From: Zonotrichia leucophrys gambelii | Lineage: Eukaryota; Chordata; Aves; Passeriformes; Passerellidae | DNA: 64,000 nt | Reading direction: 5' to 3' | NCBI RefSeq assembly: GCF_028769735.1 | Contig: NC_088170.1 | Location: forward strand, 43,006,920 to 43,070,919 | Shown here: piece after piece, positions 1 through 10,049 of the stretch | Position numbering within the stretch: the stretch's first letter is position 1 | Layout: every line of letters begins with the position of its first letter | The notes under the pieces: model-generated | Databases searched by the model: none | The model's input: only the letters and a program-made list of their open reading frames with translations | Told to the model about the DNA's origin: nothing | Program-made: the position numbers and the translations under genes

Positions 1-478
1 AGTGCATGCCAGGTTTTAGCAAACTACAGCAAAATGCAGATGACGAAACGAGGCCATTAAATCACATACAGTATGAAGCAGTATGAAAGAGGAAAGCAGC
101 TGCAAGTGTCAACCCTGTTAATGGTCTCGGTATTACTGACATTTGCAGAAATTTGAAATGAGTCTATGAAAATTACAAATGAGGCAAAAGAAAGGCAGCG
201 ATGACTCCCCTGGCAGTGTTTCCTAACAGGGATCTTCAAAATGTAAAGATTGTATCATCCTTTCAACTGAAGGAAGGTATGAAAACAACAGGAAGGAAAT
301 GGCATCAAATGCTAGAAAGACTCTGGGCAGTGTACTTCCAGACAGAAAGGCCGCTGTTGGAAAACTGACTAAACTGGCACCAATGCAGCAGCATTGTACT
401 AAACCCCAGAAATGTTCACTGCTTCACTCTCTGCCATTCTGGCAATATGCACACAGCAGCTCTGCAACATTCCTACTG

Positions 479-484
479 ATCATC
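479..484. repeat. Left target-site duplication of the solo LTR
   Basis: ATCATC, repeated exactly at 1120-1125 on the other side of the insertion. The empty-site sequence is visible in the macrosatellite cores, in reverse complement around 30885. Confidence 0.8.
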
Positions 485-1119
485 TGAAGCTGTCAAGCTG
501 GAGAAGGATTGTCCTTCTCCAACGTCCAGGCTAGCTATCCAGCTCTGCTAGCAGCAGGGGCGCACTAATCCAATCTCCGTGGTTCGGGACAGCACCTAAG
601 GCAAATGCCCTGTGCTATGACAGCAGCGCTACCTTGTCGTAGGATGTGGCTTGGCTTGTGGCTACAGTCAGCAGAAAAAGAGAGCACTCTCCAGCTGTGG
701 TGAATCAAAGTTTATGGGGTCCCAGGGGAACCAACAGCTGAAGAGAATGTCAGGGAGGTTGCAACAGCTTATAAGGAGAGAGGAAGACAGGGGAGGAGTC
801 AGTCCTCTGGCGAATTGAGTTTTAGAGGGGAGTGGGATACAAAAGATGGACTTAGGGAGAACACCAGTGAGGATGACTTGAGGGTGGGACCCCTGAACCA
901 ATCACTCAATGCTCTAGCTGGAAGTTTCTAGAGAGAAGGGTGGGAGCGCTGAGTGACGGACAGGGCACTGGAGAGGGATTTGAGAAAGGGTAATTAGTCT
1001 CCAAGGCATCTGGGGAGGAGTTGGGATAACCGGCAGCACAAGGGAGGGAGGAGAGAACCAGGACAGAGCCATTATATGAAAAGGGGAAATGGAACAGTCC
1101 AACTTCTACAAACACAACA
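485..1119 (-). mobile_element. Solo LTR with 6-bp target-site duplication
   Basis: This 635-bp insertion interrupts the inverted core copy. It begins TG and ends CA, and is flanked by the direct repeat ATCATC at 479-484 and 1120-1125. The macrosatellite units lack the insertion and carry a single related site. A 6-bp duplication is typical of alpha- and betaretrovirus-like elements. Read on minus, the element starts TGTTGTG, has a TATA-like CTTATAAG at 768-775 and a weak polyadenylation-like CATAAA downstream. That order favours minus orientation. There is no internal coding region, so it is a recombined solo LTR. The family is not identified. Confidence 0.85.
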
Positions 1120-1125
1120 ATCATC
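1120..1125. repeat. Right target-site duplication of the solo LTR
   Basis: ATCATC, the direct repeat of 479-484. It immediately follows the terminal CA of the 635-bp insertion. Confidence 0.8.
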
Positions 1126-1142
1126 TCCTTGGCAAACTGGGA

Positions 1143-1260
1143 GTGAGGGTCCATAGTGACACGGAGTTCTCAGGCAGGTGCAAAGGCAAGCCACTTTATT
1201 GCAAAAACCAGGCTTTTGAAGCACTCAGGCCTTTATCAGTTACATAACTTTAAGCCATAA
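1143..1260 (-). other. Possible LTR R-U5-like module in the core copy
   Basis: On minus this segment contains a canonical AATAAA (complement of 1195-1200) followed by a short tail before the GGACCCTC segment shared with the macrosatellite core. In the tandem units the corresponding hexamer is AAGAAA. The spacing resembles an LTR polyadenylation module, so part of the macrosatellite core may itself derive from an old retroelement. No matching promoter or terminal dinucleotides could be fixed. This is a weak call. Confidence 0.3.
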
Positions 1261-2313
1261 CAAACATCATTCAACCAACCACCACATACCACGCTGTGAA
1301 CAGGCGTTTTCTAGAACCTGTTGATCTACCTCTAAGTCTAGAACTTGTTGATCTACCTCTAATTCAGCTGCATCACTTCCCCATACTCCTTTTCTACTTA
1401 GCCAAAGTAACAGGCCTCAGCCATGGTTTTACAAGGCCTTCCTTTTGTAAAGTTCTACCTATACGCAACAGCAAACCACTAGTTTCTTCCATGCAAGAGT
1501 TTAGGTAGACGATTTGCATCTGCCCTTCCAGTGAAACATAACGGGGAGAGAAAATCTTGTCAGAGATATTCAGTCATTCCATTTTCTAGACAGGCCAAAT
1601 AAAAAGAAAAGCAAGTTATAGTATTGTCTACTTGCTCTTACAGAACACCTGCTGCCCTCTGACAATGAACTAGCAGAAAACCAACAAAAGTGAGACTTGA
1701 GGCAAACAACCCTTTGAAGGGAATAATGACATGATCAATAAAGACATCACATTTCCAGGCTATCACTTGAAATGTCAGCAAAGGCTTGAGAGCAGAGGCT
1801 GAACTAATGGGGAAAGGGTAAAAGAATCCCAAGAAAAACATGACCAAAGATTAAAAGAATTCCAAGAAAAACATAGGCAACTGACCTGTAGAAGCCTTCA
1901 GGAAGTCAGTGGCCGCTGATTTACATAGGCCATTCAAGTTAATTTACCTGTGCACCTTCCACTCCTTTTTCACCTGTCAGCACCATAGGGTGAATTGTGA
2001 CCATGGAATCACAATTCTTTGGATTCTGTTCTTAGCTTTAGGAGAGAAGTACTGCAGCTGAAGTATCTGTTACTGATGTGATACCCAGGAACACAGAGTT
2101 GACACATTTCATTCTTGTCCAATCACACCCAGCAATACTAAGAGGATAGGATTGGCCTCTTTTCATGACTCTCTTCTTGTTTTACAGACTGCTCTGATTC
2201 TGGTGAAACTTTTTCATTAGCTTTTCTCTAAAAGGAGAAAGTCCAATTAAATGTCCTGCCCTACTGGTGCAGGTATACCATTCAGTTTGTTGAGCCTAAA
2301 AATGGAATTGGAA

Positions 2314-3004
2314 CTAGCAGGTATTACTGGGTTTTAGGTGTCCAGTCCGTTAAGACAATCACGATTTGATAAAAGACTACATGCCATTGGCTAAAGAATA
2401 CTCTGTTTCCCCCAAACCCAGATACATGCATTTTAATCCAACTTTCTGTGACAAAATCCAGTAATACAAAATCCAGTAATACAAAAGAATCACAAATAGC
2501 AGGAAGAATTATTGGACCATTTAGGGAAGCAACCTTCTCACCTTTTTTAGAGTGAGCATAAACTGCTAGCGGAAGTAACAAACTTGAGAACAGAAATCTC
2601 CCTGCTACTGAGAAGTTGCTGACGCAGGAACCACCTAAGCTCTGTGACTTGCCCCTTTCCATTCATTGGTCAAGCCTAGTAGCCTAAAATTTACAGGTCA
2701 ATCAAAAACAAATGCTAATCTAGTCAGAGGTCCATGAAAAGTCCAAAAATAATCAGAATACTTCTTAGACTATGGAAATGGAACCAGAGCTACCAATCTG
2801 CTTACTTGCAACATATCCCTACAACTCATTCCCTTATATTCATAACTAATATACCAGTACAATCTGGAAAAGATGAAACTTATTGATGTCAGCAAGGAAA
2901 GGATTTTAAAGAACTGTTCCCATTAATCATCATCTAGACAGTAACTCTATCATTAAAATCTGAGCCCTTTTAGTAAGTATCACTTCTTGGAAATTCAAGA
3001 CTCC
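2314..3004. other. Unassigned spacer
   Basis: This stretch lies between the end of the core homology and the minus-strand LTR. A 112-codon open frame on minus (2324-2662) has no recognisable motif and covers a local direct duplication of about 15 bp near 2453-2482. I see no convincing gene, repeat family or regulatory element. Confidence 0.5.
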
Positions 3005-3292
3005 TGGACAATGGACCAAGAGGATTAAGCAGAAGCCATTTATTGTTGACATGATGCACTTACACATTCTAACACTCTGCACATGCTAGTCACACATTTC
3101 TTATTGGTGCCTTTGTCTTGTCCACTCATTCTGCGTGCACCACTCAGAAGATGTGTATGGTTACACTCCAGGTGCTTTATCACCCCTGTTATTGAGTTCT
3201 CATGGTCTTGGAATTTGGTTTCTCAGCTTCTACTTTCTTATTTTAGCACAGCTCATGTCTTAGTAACATTAGTGAATTCCAGAGGGCCCTGA
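3005..3292 (-). mobile_element. Putative 3' LTR of the alpharetrovirus-like element
   Basis: This segment lies directly downstream of the minus-strand env stop codon. On minus it carries AATAAA (complement of 3039-3044) followed by a short pyrimidine-rich tail ending near the CA complement at 3005. The length of about 290 bp matches the compact LTRs of avian alpharetrovirus-like families. The outer boundaries are approximate because no target duplication was found and the upstream element is truncated. Confidence 0.55.
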
Positions 3293-3298
3293 GAAAAT

Positions 3299-3994
3299 TC
3301 AGATAAGAACAGTTCCAAACTCCATGGCTGGTGCACCCTGTAGACTAAGTGGTTCAGATACATTGTTACAATTCCCTTCTTCTTCTTGCACCAGCCAGAC
3401 CCTTTCCACCATATTTTTTGCCAAGCAGCTCCCCAACTTCATGATACATGGAAAAACACAAAGCAATATAATAATGACTGCTAGTAATAACAAAGCTCCC
3501 TGTACAAGATCTTTCAACCATCCAGTTCTTTCCCATCCCTCAAACCATTCATCCAAACCCCAGTCATTTGCAGTCAATTTCTTCATGTTGTCTTGTAGTT
3601 GTTTGAGTTTCCTGTGAATGGATGCAGAATGGTCAGAGAGGTTCATACAACATATTCCTTCAAACTCCTCACACTCGTGCCCATGTGCTAACAACAACAA
3701 ATCTATAGCAGCTCTATTTTGCAGTGTGCCATGTCTAATAGCATCTATGTCAGTGAGCATATGATTTAAAATAGCTGAAATTACCTTTAGGTGTTTGACC
3801 ATCCAGCATCCCAACTTATTAAGCATAGACAGAGCTTGGGCAGCAGCAACACCAGAAGTAAGGAATGATGCTATTATTCTGGCTGGAGTGCCCCAAAACT
3901 CTACATGATTGTTGCTATCATGTCTTAAGCTTGTGGTTTTTTCTTTCAGTTCTCTTGCTATGTCCCGCCCTCCCTCCCGCCCAAATAGTCTCAT
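3299..3994 (-). pseudogene. env: Alpharetrovirus-like Env transmembrane (TM) subunit, open frame
   Basis: A 231-codon uninterrupted frame covers the C-terminal part of a retroviral envelope. The TM subunit normally anchors the spike and drives membrane fusion. Visible in order are a small-residue hydrophobic stretch near residues 38-62 (fusion-peptide-like), a conserved heptad and LQNRAAID-type segment near 91-102, a CX6CC motif at C108/C115-C116, a second amphipathic region near 120-145, a membrane anchor at about 166-183, and a cytoplasmic tail ending at the stop codon. The start codon is only the first ATG of the open frame; the real protein would be cut from a longer precursor. The upstream surface-subunit sequence is in another frame, so the gene as a whole is broken. 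The CX6CC motif and sequence character point to an avian alpharetrovirus-like group. Confidence 0.82.
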
Positions 3995-4187
3995 TCAGCA
4001 TTTTGCACATGCTAGCAGCAAACATGGTTATTTTTCCTAAGTAACAAGAATGACCAAACAAATTAGTTGGAATTGCAGGCCATGCCCTGTCCCCACAGAT
4101 TAAAAAGACACCTGGTGGAAGCTTTCTTACAGTCGAAATTGCACCTGCGCTTCCAGTATAAGTCCAATTATGGCGATATTTGTTCAC
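3918..4187 (-). pseudogene. env: Env surface subunit (SU) C-terminal fragment, frameshifted
   Basis: This frame reads toward the TM frame but in a different phase, and the two overlap by about 75 bp. The stretch near residues 24-58 has the GVFLICGDRAWPAIP-type pattern and paired cysteines seen at the end of alpharetrovirus-like surface subunits. The phase change near 3990 separates SU from TM. The tract there is rich in G and A on minus (GGGCGGGAGGGAGGG-type), so a small indel in this run is the likely lesion. A sequencing indel cannot be excluded. Confidence 0.68.
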
Positions 4188-4199
4188 ATTCTGATACCA

Positions 4200-5020
4200 T
4201 GGAGAATTGGGATTAAGAATGACACTATTATTTTTGGGTCATGGGACTAGGACATTGCTCATAGAAGTTGGTTGTGGGTTTAAAAAGTAGTTAAAAAATA
4301 GGCAATAACTTCCAGGTACTGATCCTAACAAATCTAATTCTTGGGGCTCTAGTCTGCTTTCATTCTGTGATTGTATTATTATTCCTGCTTGGAAGCCCTC
4401 GCCGTTAGCCTTAATCCCCAACATTTAGCATGTGTCCAGTTTTGTACCACCGCTGGATATGTTACACCAGTGATCCTTTGTCCTTGGTTTAGTTGCTTTC
4501 ACCTATGGTTTTCCTCCAACTCCTACCCATTTGGCAAAACCAGTACAGTTACCAATTGGGATACGAATTAAACATGCATGGAAAGGATCTCCTGGCATGG
4601 TTAAGGATAAACAAAAGAAATCCACCCCAGTAGCATTGGCCCAAGTAAGCCATATATTTTGTTGATGCCATCCACACTACAGATGTGGCTACATATCACA
4701 AGGAACAGAGAGAAATTTCCAAAAACTCACACAACTAATTTAAGACTGTCCTTCATCCTTAACATTGGCAAAGAACCCATCCCCTATGAGATTAGGGGAA
4801 GAATCCAAACTGACTGTGCCTCTTGCTCTTTGTGCTCTTCTCCTATTCCGTCTCCTTTGGTTCTTCTCCTCCCACCTTTGCTTTGTTTGTTCCCACTGCT
4901 CAGGTCTAACTCCCCACATCCCAGGAATAAATACTCCATTTCTGCATGCAATGGCCTTGATCTTATTCTTTCTCTCCTTTTTCTTGAGCTCCAAAGTTCG
5001 TTATGATGAGGACTCATTAT
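4200..5020 (-). pseudogene. env: Env leader and N-terminal SU remnants of the alpharetrovirus-like element
   Basis: Several broken minus frames continue upstream of the SU fragment. The 4740-4994 frame has an Arg/Lys/Glu-rich stretch resembling the long leader of alpharetrovirus-like envelopes. Around 4430-4660 are NIWLTWANATG-like and IPIGNCTGFAKWVG-like segments typical of the SU N-terminal half. Stops and frame changes separate them. No pol or gag of this element is visible beyond about 5095, where a plus-strand LTR begins, so the provirus was truncated or interrupted there. Confidence 0.6.
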
Positions 5021-5100
5021 GTAGGTTTTTTTCCACTTACGGCTAGTGAAGTAATAGAAGAGATTCTTAGTTCTAGAAACTGTTACTAATTGACACAGAC

Positions 5101-5549
5101 TGTTGCTCAGCCAAAGCTGTGTTAAATTCCTGAAGCCAGAGCAAGAGAATAGTGACTTGATAGAATTAGGAAGAGTTTCTTTTTCTTTCTTTTATATAGG
5201 AAAAGGGAGAATGCATATTAGAGTGGGGCATACAGTAGGCGATTTTGGAAGTCTGTGCTGTCTGATTACCTCAGCCAATGGGGCAAAGAAGAGGGTGATG
5301 CAGGGGGAAACTTAGGATAAAAAGGAGTCTGCAACCCCCAGCCACTTAAAAGACCCTATGGGAAATGGCCCATGGCGCCTCTCTTCATTCCAATAAAGTT
5401 ACAGGACTCCTCTGTCTCTTTTTGGGACAAAAACCTCTGGAATCAGTGATTAATTTTCCTAAGAAAATGAGCACTCATCTGAGGTCCTTTCACCATCCCA
5501 TGGCAGTGAGTGGAAGCTCAAGGTGCCCCTCAGCCAGCTTTGGTGATCA
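5101..5549 (+). mobile_element. 5' LTR of the gammaretrovirus-like provirus
   Basis: This segment begins TG and ends CA. It contains a TATA-like GATAAAAAGG near 5316-5325, AATAAA at 5392-5397 and a U5-like stretch rich in CTCCTCTGTCTC. It is followed within three bases by a TGG (5552) that could open a primer-binding site. Promoter-to-polyadenylation spacing of about 75 bp is normal for class I retroviral LTRs. The left end is set by the TGTTG start at 5101 and is not confirmed by a target duplication, because no 3' LTR survives in the window. Confidence 0.62.
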
Positions 5550-5551
5550 GT

Positions 5552-5569
5552 TTGGTGGCAGCCAGCACT
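5552..5569 (+). other. Possible primer-binding site
   Basis: This short stretch begins TGG just after the terminal CA of the LTR, the usual position for a tRNA primer site. I could not assign the matching tRNA, so the call rests on position alone. Confidence 0.35.
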
Positions 5570-6830
5570 GGGCAATTGGTTGAGTACCTGATAGTGTCCA
5601 CTCAAGACAGATGAGTAGTGGACTAGAGGGTCCATGAAGAGTCCACAGGGAAGGACCGCTGAAAATGCCACCAATCAGTGGAGTTTTTGGAGTAAACCTG
5701 AGAGAACACCCATAGAGGTTTCCATAGGTAAAGCCAGCAACGGGTTCTGGCAAAAGGAATGATGATCCAGTAAGATCTCTGAAGAATCTCTTGGGAGAAT
5801 GTTGAGGTAATTTGCACCTTCCCCTAGAGGTAATTAAGGACAATCCATGCCTGAGGAACAATAAGGGGAGTTGAGAAGGGATCTCGGCAACAGGGGACAG
5901 ATGGTATTGGTATGTTGGGTATATTGACTGGTTGAAGTGGAATGTGGATGAATATGGTTAAAGCATGTAGTAGCAGAAAGCATTTATCATCAAAATTTGC
6001 CACCTGATTCAGCTGCAGGTTCTTTGTATCCCCCTGCTTCCAGGACTGGAAAAACAAGGAAGTCATGATGAAGAGGTGTTTCTTTATGGTGGGAAGTGGC
6101 AGGACCAGGCACGGAAGTGCGGGACTGTGAGCATGGGCTTGGGGCTTGTGGGGAGGCGCAGGCCCAGGCTGGGGCTATGGGGCAGCCAGGGCTCAGCTCC
6201 AGGCAGTACCTAACCCCACCACCCCCCTCTCCCCAGGCAGGGATGGCAGTGGCCCCCCAAGCTCCATAAGGCTACTAGATGTCCTGGCCCCCATGAGGCT
6301 GCCAGACACCCCAGCTGCCTGTGGTGCTTCTGGCTGTGCCCACTGAGTGTGCCGGCAGGGGCTGCATTTGGACACTATGGCAAGACAGAGACTGGCTCTA
6401 GTATATGACATATGGCAGAGGGTGAGCACAAAGAGGAGCAACAAAGAATATTTGGGAAATGCAAATTGTATGTGGTAGGACTTGGATTTTCTTTTAAGGA
6501 TTTGATTTAGGTCACTGGAGAAACAAATGATTTTGAGCTGTGCAAGACTGAGCACTCACAGGCAGTAGTGGGGCTGGGGGCTAAAGAAAGGGCAGAATAA
6601 AGCTCCTGGATGAACTGGTTAGGAAGATACAGCAAGTGTATGTAAAAAAGGATGAGGAAAAGATAAAGGCAAAGGTGATGGCAGTGTTCTTACTGCTGTG
6701 GAGGGATAAACCACAGGGTGCAAGGGGGCTCCCAGGACAGAAGGGATGAGTTTGGCCACAAGGACGGAGCGGAGGCATTCCCTCCTCAGCAGCGGAGAGC
6801 CCACCTAAAGAGTGTCTTGGAAGGAATCAG
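5570..6830 (+). pseudogene. gag: Eroded gag region; capsid C-terminus recognisable
   Basis: Most of this stretch is riddled with stops. The supported part is 6597-6703, an in-frame charged helix (LLDELVRKIQQVYVKKDEE and onward) of the kind found at the end of class I retroviral capsid before nucleocapsid. After it come a basic, Gly/Gln-rich stretch and, at 6822-6842, LGRNQCTIC, which has the first two cysteines of a nucleocapsid zinc knuckle. The major homology region was not found. The G/C-rich proline-coding segment at 6100-6350 could be a matrix/p12-type region, but this is uncertain. Confidence 0.6.
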
Positions 6831-6845
6831 TGTACTATCTGTGTA

Positions 6846-7078
6846 CTGTGGGCTTAAGATATCGCGTTATCTTTGATATCTTGCGATATTACACCTAACC
6901 CATCTCCCTTCACGGTTGCCCTGCTGTTACCCCCCTGTTATAAATTACCCCTGTTGGCAGTTAATAAATGCCATTTCACCGTCCACCACACTGGTGTCAG
7001 TGTGTGTCTTGGTCCGTGTGGCGGGGTGCTGCCACAGAGCCGTGCTCGACCCGGGACGCCACACCCCTAGCCCCTGTA
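6846..7078 (+). mobile_element. LTR-like insertion splitting the nucleocapsid zinc knuckle
   Basis: The zinc-knuckle coding sequence stops after CTIC (6831-6842) and resumes at about 7088 with QEHWKQACP. The roughly 230-240 bp between them is unrelated and carries a TTAATAAATG polyadenylation-like signal near 6961-6969 followed by a G/T-rich tail, as in an LTR R-U5. A short TGTA occurs at both edges (6842-6845 and 7075-7078) and may be a target duplication. The ends do not give a clean TG...CA pair, so a non-LTR origin remains possible. Confidence 0.5.
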
Positions 7079-7500
7079 GTAGCAGCAACACAAGAACACT
7101 GGAAGCAAGCTTGCCCACAGAAACAGCTGGATCCTCAGGAGGATCAAGTCCAGCGATGAATGGAGATGGATTGTTAGGAGTGTCAGAGGTTCCTGTTATA
7201 CCAGGGACCCACCACATCGGAACCTTTGATAACATTTAGGGTGGGTCTGGAATGGGAGGAGGCGTTTTTCTGATAGACACAGGGGCTTCTCAATCCACTT
7301 TGAATTTTATCCCTTCAAGGGAAAAATTGTCAAGAAGTTCGTTAATTCTTCAGGGGGTAAGTGGAAAAGAGGTGGGAATGTGTTCTTTCAACCACAATTA
7401 GAACATGTGGGGATTAGGTCTGAAATGCATGAATTTCTATTTGTTCCTACTTGTAATTATAAGTTACTGGAGAGGGATTTGCTGGTTACATGGGGAATAC
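7079..7500 (+). pseudogene. pro: Nucleocapsid end and retroviral protease (PR) relic
   Basis: The second half of the zinc knuckle (EHWKQAC, 7094-7114) is followed by a linker and then an EPLITFRVG-like PR start near 7218-7244. PR is an aspartic protease that matures Gag-Pol. The active-site tetrad DTGA is seen at 7276-7287, with hydrophobic FLI before it. The conserved C-terminal LLERDLL helix is at 7464-7484. At least two frame changes occur between the PR start, the active site and the C-terminal helix, so no functional enzyme can be made. Confidence 0.75.
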
Positions 7501-7544
7501 AAAAAACATTGTAAAAAGTGATACAGAAACTAACCGTATTGTAA

Positions 7545-7793
7545 GTTTGTGTCAAATATCTGTGAGAGCCTATGGTGTGATAAACCCACAAGAGTGGGCA
7601 GTGCCAGGGAAATCTGGAAAATGAGCTACGGAGCCTCTCCAAACTACTTTGAAGCAAGCAGGATAAGTGATGTCTAAAAAGCAATACACAGAGAAAGAAG
7701 GGGCTGCAGTCTATTACTGAATCCTTGTTAAAGGCAGGTCTTTTGGAGCCATGCATGTCTCTCTAGAGTACTCCTGTCCTGCCAGTTAAGAAA
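7545..7793 (+). pseudogene. pol: Reverse transcriptase N-terminal fragment
   Basis: The frame-shifted segment ends with ESLLKAGLLEPCMS (7720-7761) and then TPVLPVKK (7770-7793). This is the pattern of the fingers subdomain at the start of class I retroviral RT. At about 7794 the sequence jumps directly to the connection domain. The palm, including the catalytic YxDD, is missing. Stops in the upstream part confirm decay. Confidence 0.72.
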
Positions 7794-7799
7794 CTGAAT

Positions 7800-8900
7800 G
7801 AATGGACACCAGAAGGAGCTCAGAATTTTAAAGTGTTGGGGGAAAAAACTGAAGCTCATGCCCTAGCCCTTCTTGACAGGGAAAAAGAATTTGAATTTTA
7901 TGTAGATGTTAAAGAGGACCATACTAAAATAATTTTACTGTGGGAGCAATGGATTACTGGTAGGCTTGTTGCCTACTTTTCTAAGATATTAAACCCTGAG
8001 ACCAGGAGGCTGGACTCCTTGTCTGCAGAATTGTGCAGCTATGGCTTTAGTAGTAACCAAAGCCTGAAAACTGATGACAGGAGAAGGTTTTGTGAGACTT
8101 ATGAAAGTCTCACATCAAATTAAAATTTTGTGAATCAAAAAAGCCTCTAAGTGGATGTTCAGGGCTTGGTTAATACGGTCTAAAACTTATTGAGTGGAAC
8201 AGAAAGATTCAGGATTGAGAAATGGGGAAAGGTTTAACCCAGCTTCCTGTTAAACAAGGACTTTGAACAGTCCTGGAGAGGGGCACTGGTAAGAAACCCA
8301 TGACTACATTCAAGTGATAGATCTCCAGGCCTGGGCTAGCGAAAATTTAGGAGATGCCCCCTGGCTTAAGGGAGAAAATGTGTTCATAAATGAGCCTTCA
8401 CGGGAAGTAGAAGAGAAGCAAGTTACAGGAGATGCTATTATGAAGGGAAGGGAATTAGAAAAAGGGAGGATGTTGCTGCCCACATGGTCTGATCAGACAT
8501 GTGAAGCTGTATGTGCTTGTAAGAGCCTGTGAATTCACACTTGTACTGATTCTAAGCATGCACGTGGAGTGGTACACACATTTAGAAATCTGTGGGAGGA
8601 AAGAGGAAAATACATTAGCGCATGAGAGTTTTATTACTCCTCTCATGGAGGTGGTGAATTTACCAAAAAGGGGGACAATTATGTACATTAGGGGACATCA
8701 GGCAAGGTACTCAGAGGAGGCAATAGGCAATTGACTGGTGAATGAAGAAACTCAGAAAGAAATACTTTTGCCAGAACTGTCCAAGACCCTTCCTTTGCTC
8801 CCACTGCCAGAGAAACTGTCTTTTCCGCCAGAGGAGCTGGAGATAATTTAAAAGAGCCGGGCAGAGAAAAAAAGGGAATAATTGGTTTACAAGGAATGGC
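7800..8900 (+). pseudogene. pol: RT connection and RNase H relic
   Basis: The segment starts with EWTPEGAQNFKVL and continues in a 97-codon open frame (7833-8123) with FEFYVDVKEDHTK and GRLVAYFSKILNPE. These are hallmark elements of the class I retroviral tether and RNase H junction. Later fragments show ENVFINEPSR (8380-8400), TDSKHARGVVHTF (about 8545-8583, including an RNase H aspartate) and a RGHQ-containing end (8690-8702). They are separated by stops and frame changes. RNase H degrades RNA in the RNA-DNA hybrid during reverse transcription. This copy cannot encode an active domain. Confidence 0.75.
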
Positions 8901-9920
8901 AAACAATGGAGACCAGAAGCTTTGGCCATACAAGTATTAGAACAACTCCATGAAGGGAGTCATTGGAATTCTGGAGGATTGGCAGAAGTCTTCTTTAAGA
9001 TGTATTTTGCTGTGGGTCTTTTTAGTCTGGCAAAAGCAGCTGTTGAAGTTTGCTTGATTTGTGATGAAACCAATAACAGGCTTACAAAGAAAGCTGCCCC
9101 AGGAGGGAGGCCTTGGGCTGTATGTCCCTTCTAAAGATGCCAAGTGAGAAGGCTTAAATTTTACTGAGATGTCCCAAGTGGGAAGGCTTAAATATCTTTT
9201 GGTAATAGTATATCAGCTAACAAGGTGGCTAGAAGCATTCCCAATTGCTTCAGCAGCTACATCATTACCTATTAAGGTAATTTTTTGAACAAATTATTCC
9301 AAGAACCAGAACTGCAGAAGCAACAGACTCAGGGGAACTCATTTTACAGGAAAGATCCTTCAAGGGGTTATGGCTGCTTTAGGAAAACAATGGATCTTCC
9401 ATATCCCCTGGCACCCCCAGAGCCTGAGTCAGGTAGAAAAAAATGAAGGGAGAAATAAAGAAACACCTTTTGAAGCTGGTAATAGCCACCCAGATGCCAT
9501 GGGTAGGGCTTTTACCATTGGCTTTGGCAAGAATGAAGGCCAGACCCAGAAGAGAGAATCAGTTCTCTTCCTTTGAATTATTGTTTGGAATTCCTCACCC
9601 AGGTAATTCTCAGCCTAGTGGAGTATAGAGATAAGTGATATATATTTAAAGCAATATTTGGCCACGATACTGTCTCTTGTGAAATCCCTTCAACAGGAAG
9701 CTCAGCTGGCACAGCCCCTGCCTTTGGACTTTGGCTGTTCATAGCATGCAACCAGGGGATTTAGTCCTGCTTAAGGAGTGGAAAGACATACCACTGGTGG
9801 TGAAGTGGTGTGGAACTTTCCAAGTGTTACTGACCACATAAATATCCATCAAGACAGCTGAACACAGGTGGACCTATTGCACTCTGGTCAAGGTCTCTAA
9901 GGCCCCAGAGATTTGGACAT
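8900..9920 (+). pseudogene. pol: Integrase relic (zinc, catalytic and C-terminal domains)
   Basis: All three integrase domains are recognisable. The N-terminal HHCC zinc domain shows LHEGSHW (8946-8966) and CLIC (9051-9062). The catalytic core shows LNFTEM where an aspartate is expected, so the first acidic residue reads Asn at 9157-9159. The second acidic residue is Asp at 9326-9328, and HPQSLSQVE places the glutamate at 9436-9438. An A-run just after that glutamate shifts the frame. The C-terminal domain continues with GDLVLLKEWKD and KTAEHRWTYC near 9757-9880. A local duplication of about 25 bp surrounds the first catalytic position (9136-9160 and 9169-9193). The gene is dead, but the order and motifs support class I assignment. 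Confidence 0.8.
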
Positions 9921-10049
9921 CTCAGCTAGAAAAGAAGGACAGCAGCCTCTGACTGACACTCCACAGGAGTGGTCTGGAGCAGCAGCCAATGCGTTGACAT
10001 TGGGGCAAGCTGCATGTACCTACCCAGAGACTGTCTGCTGAAATAGTCT

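Larger units (their letters stand above)
1..2313 (-). repeat. Inverted single-copy relative of the macrosatellite core
   Basis: The reverse complement of this stretch aligns through most of its length with the left part of the macrosatellite core (29750 to about 31370). Matching landmarks include the segment around 57-240, the segment 299-480, and the segment 1640-2130. Divergence is clearly higher than between macrosatellite units, and there are small indels. Homology stops at 2313, which pairs with base 29750, the first base of the core after its fusion to Sat A. Beyond 2313 no Sat A sequence is present. The copy continues off the left edge of the window. A short duplication of about 26 bp near 1310-1363 and the LTR at 485-1119 are private to this copy. 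No gene is recognised in it. Confidence 0.88.

Noticed and set aside
5570..6590. An intact gag gene
   Set aside because: Frames on both strands are short and no major homology region was found. Only the capsid C-terminus and a split zinc knuckle are supported.
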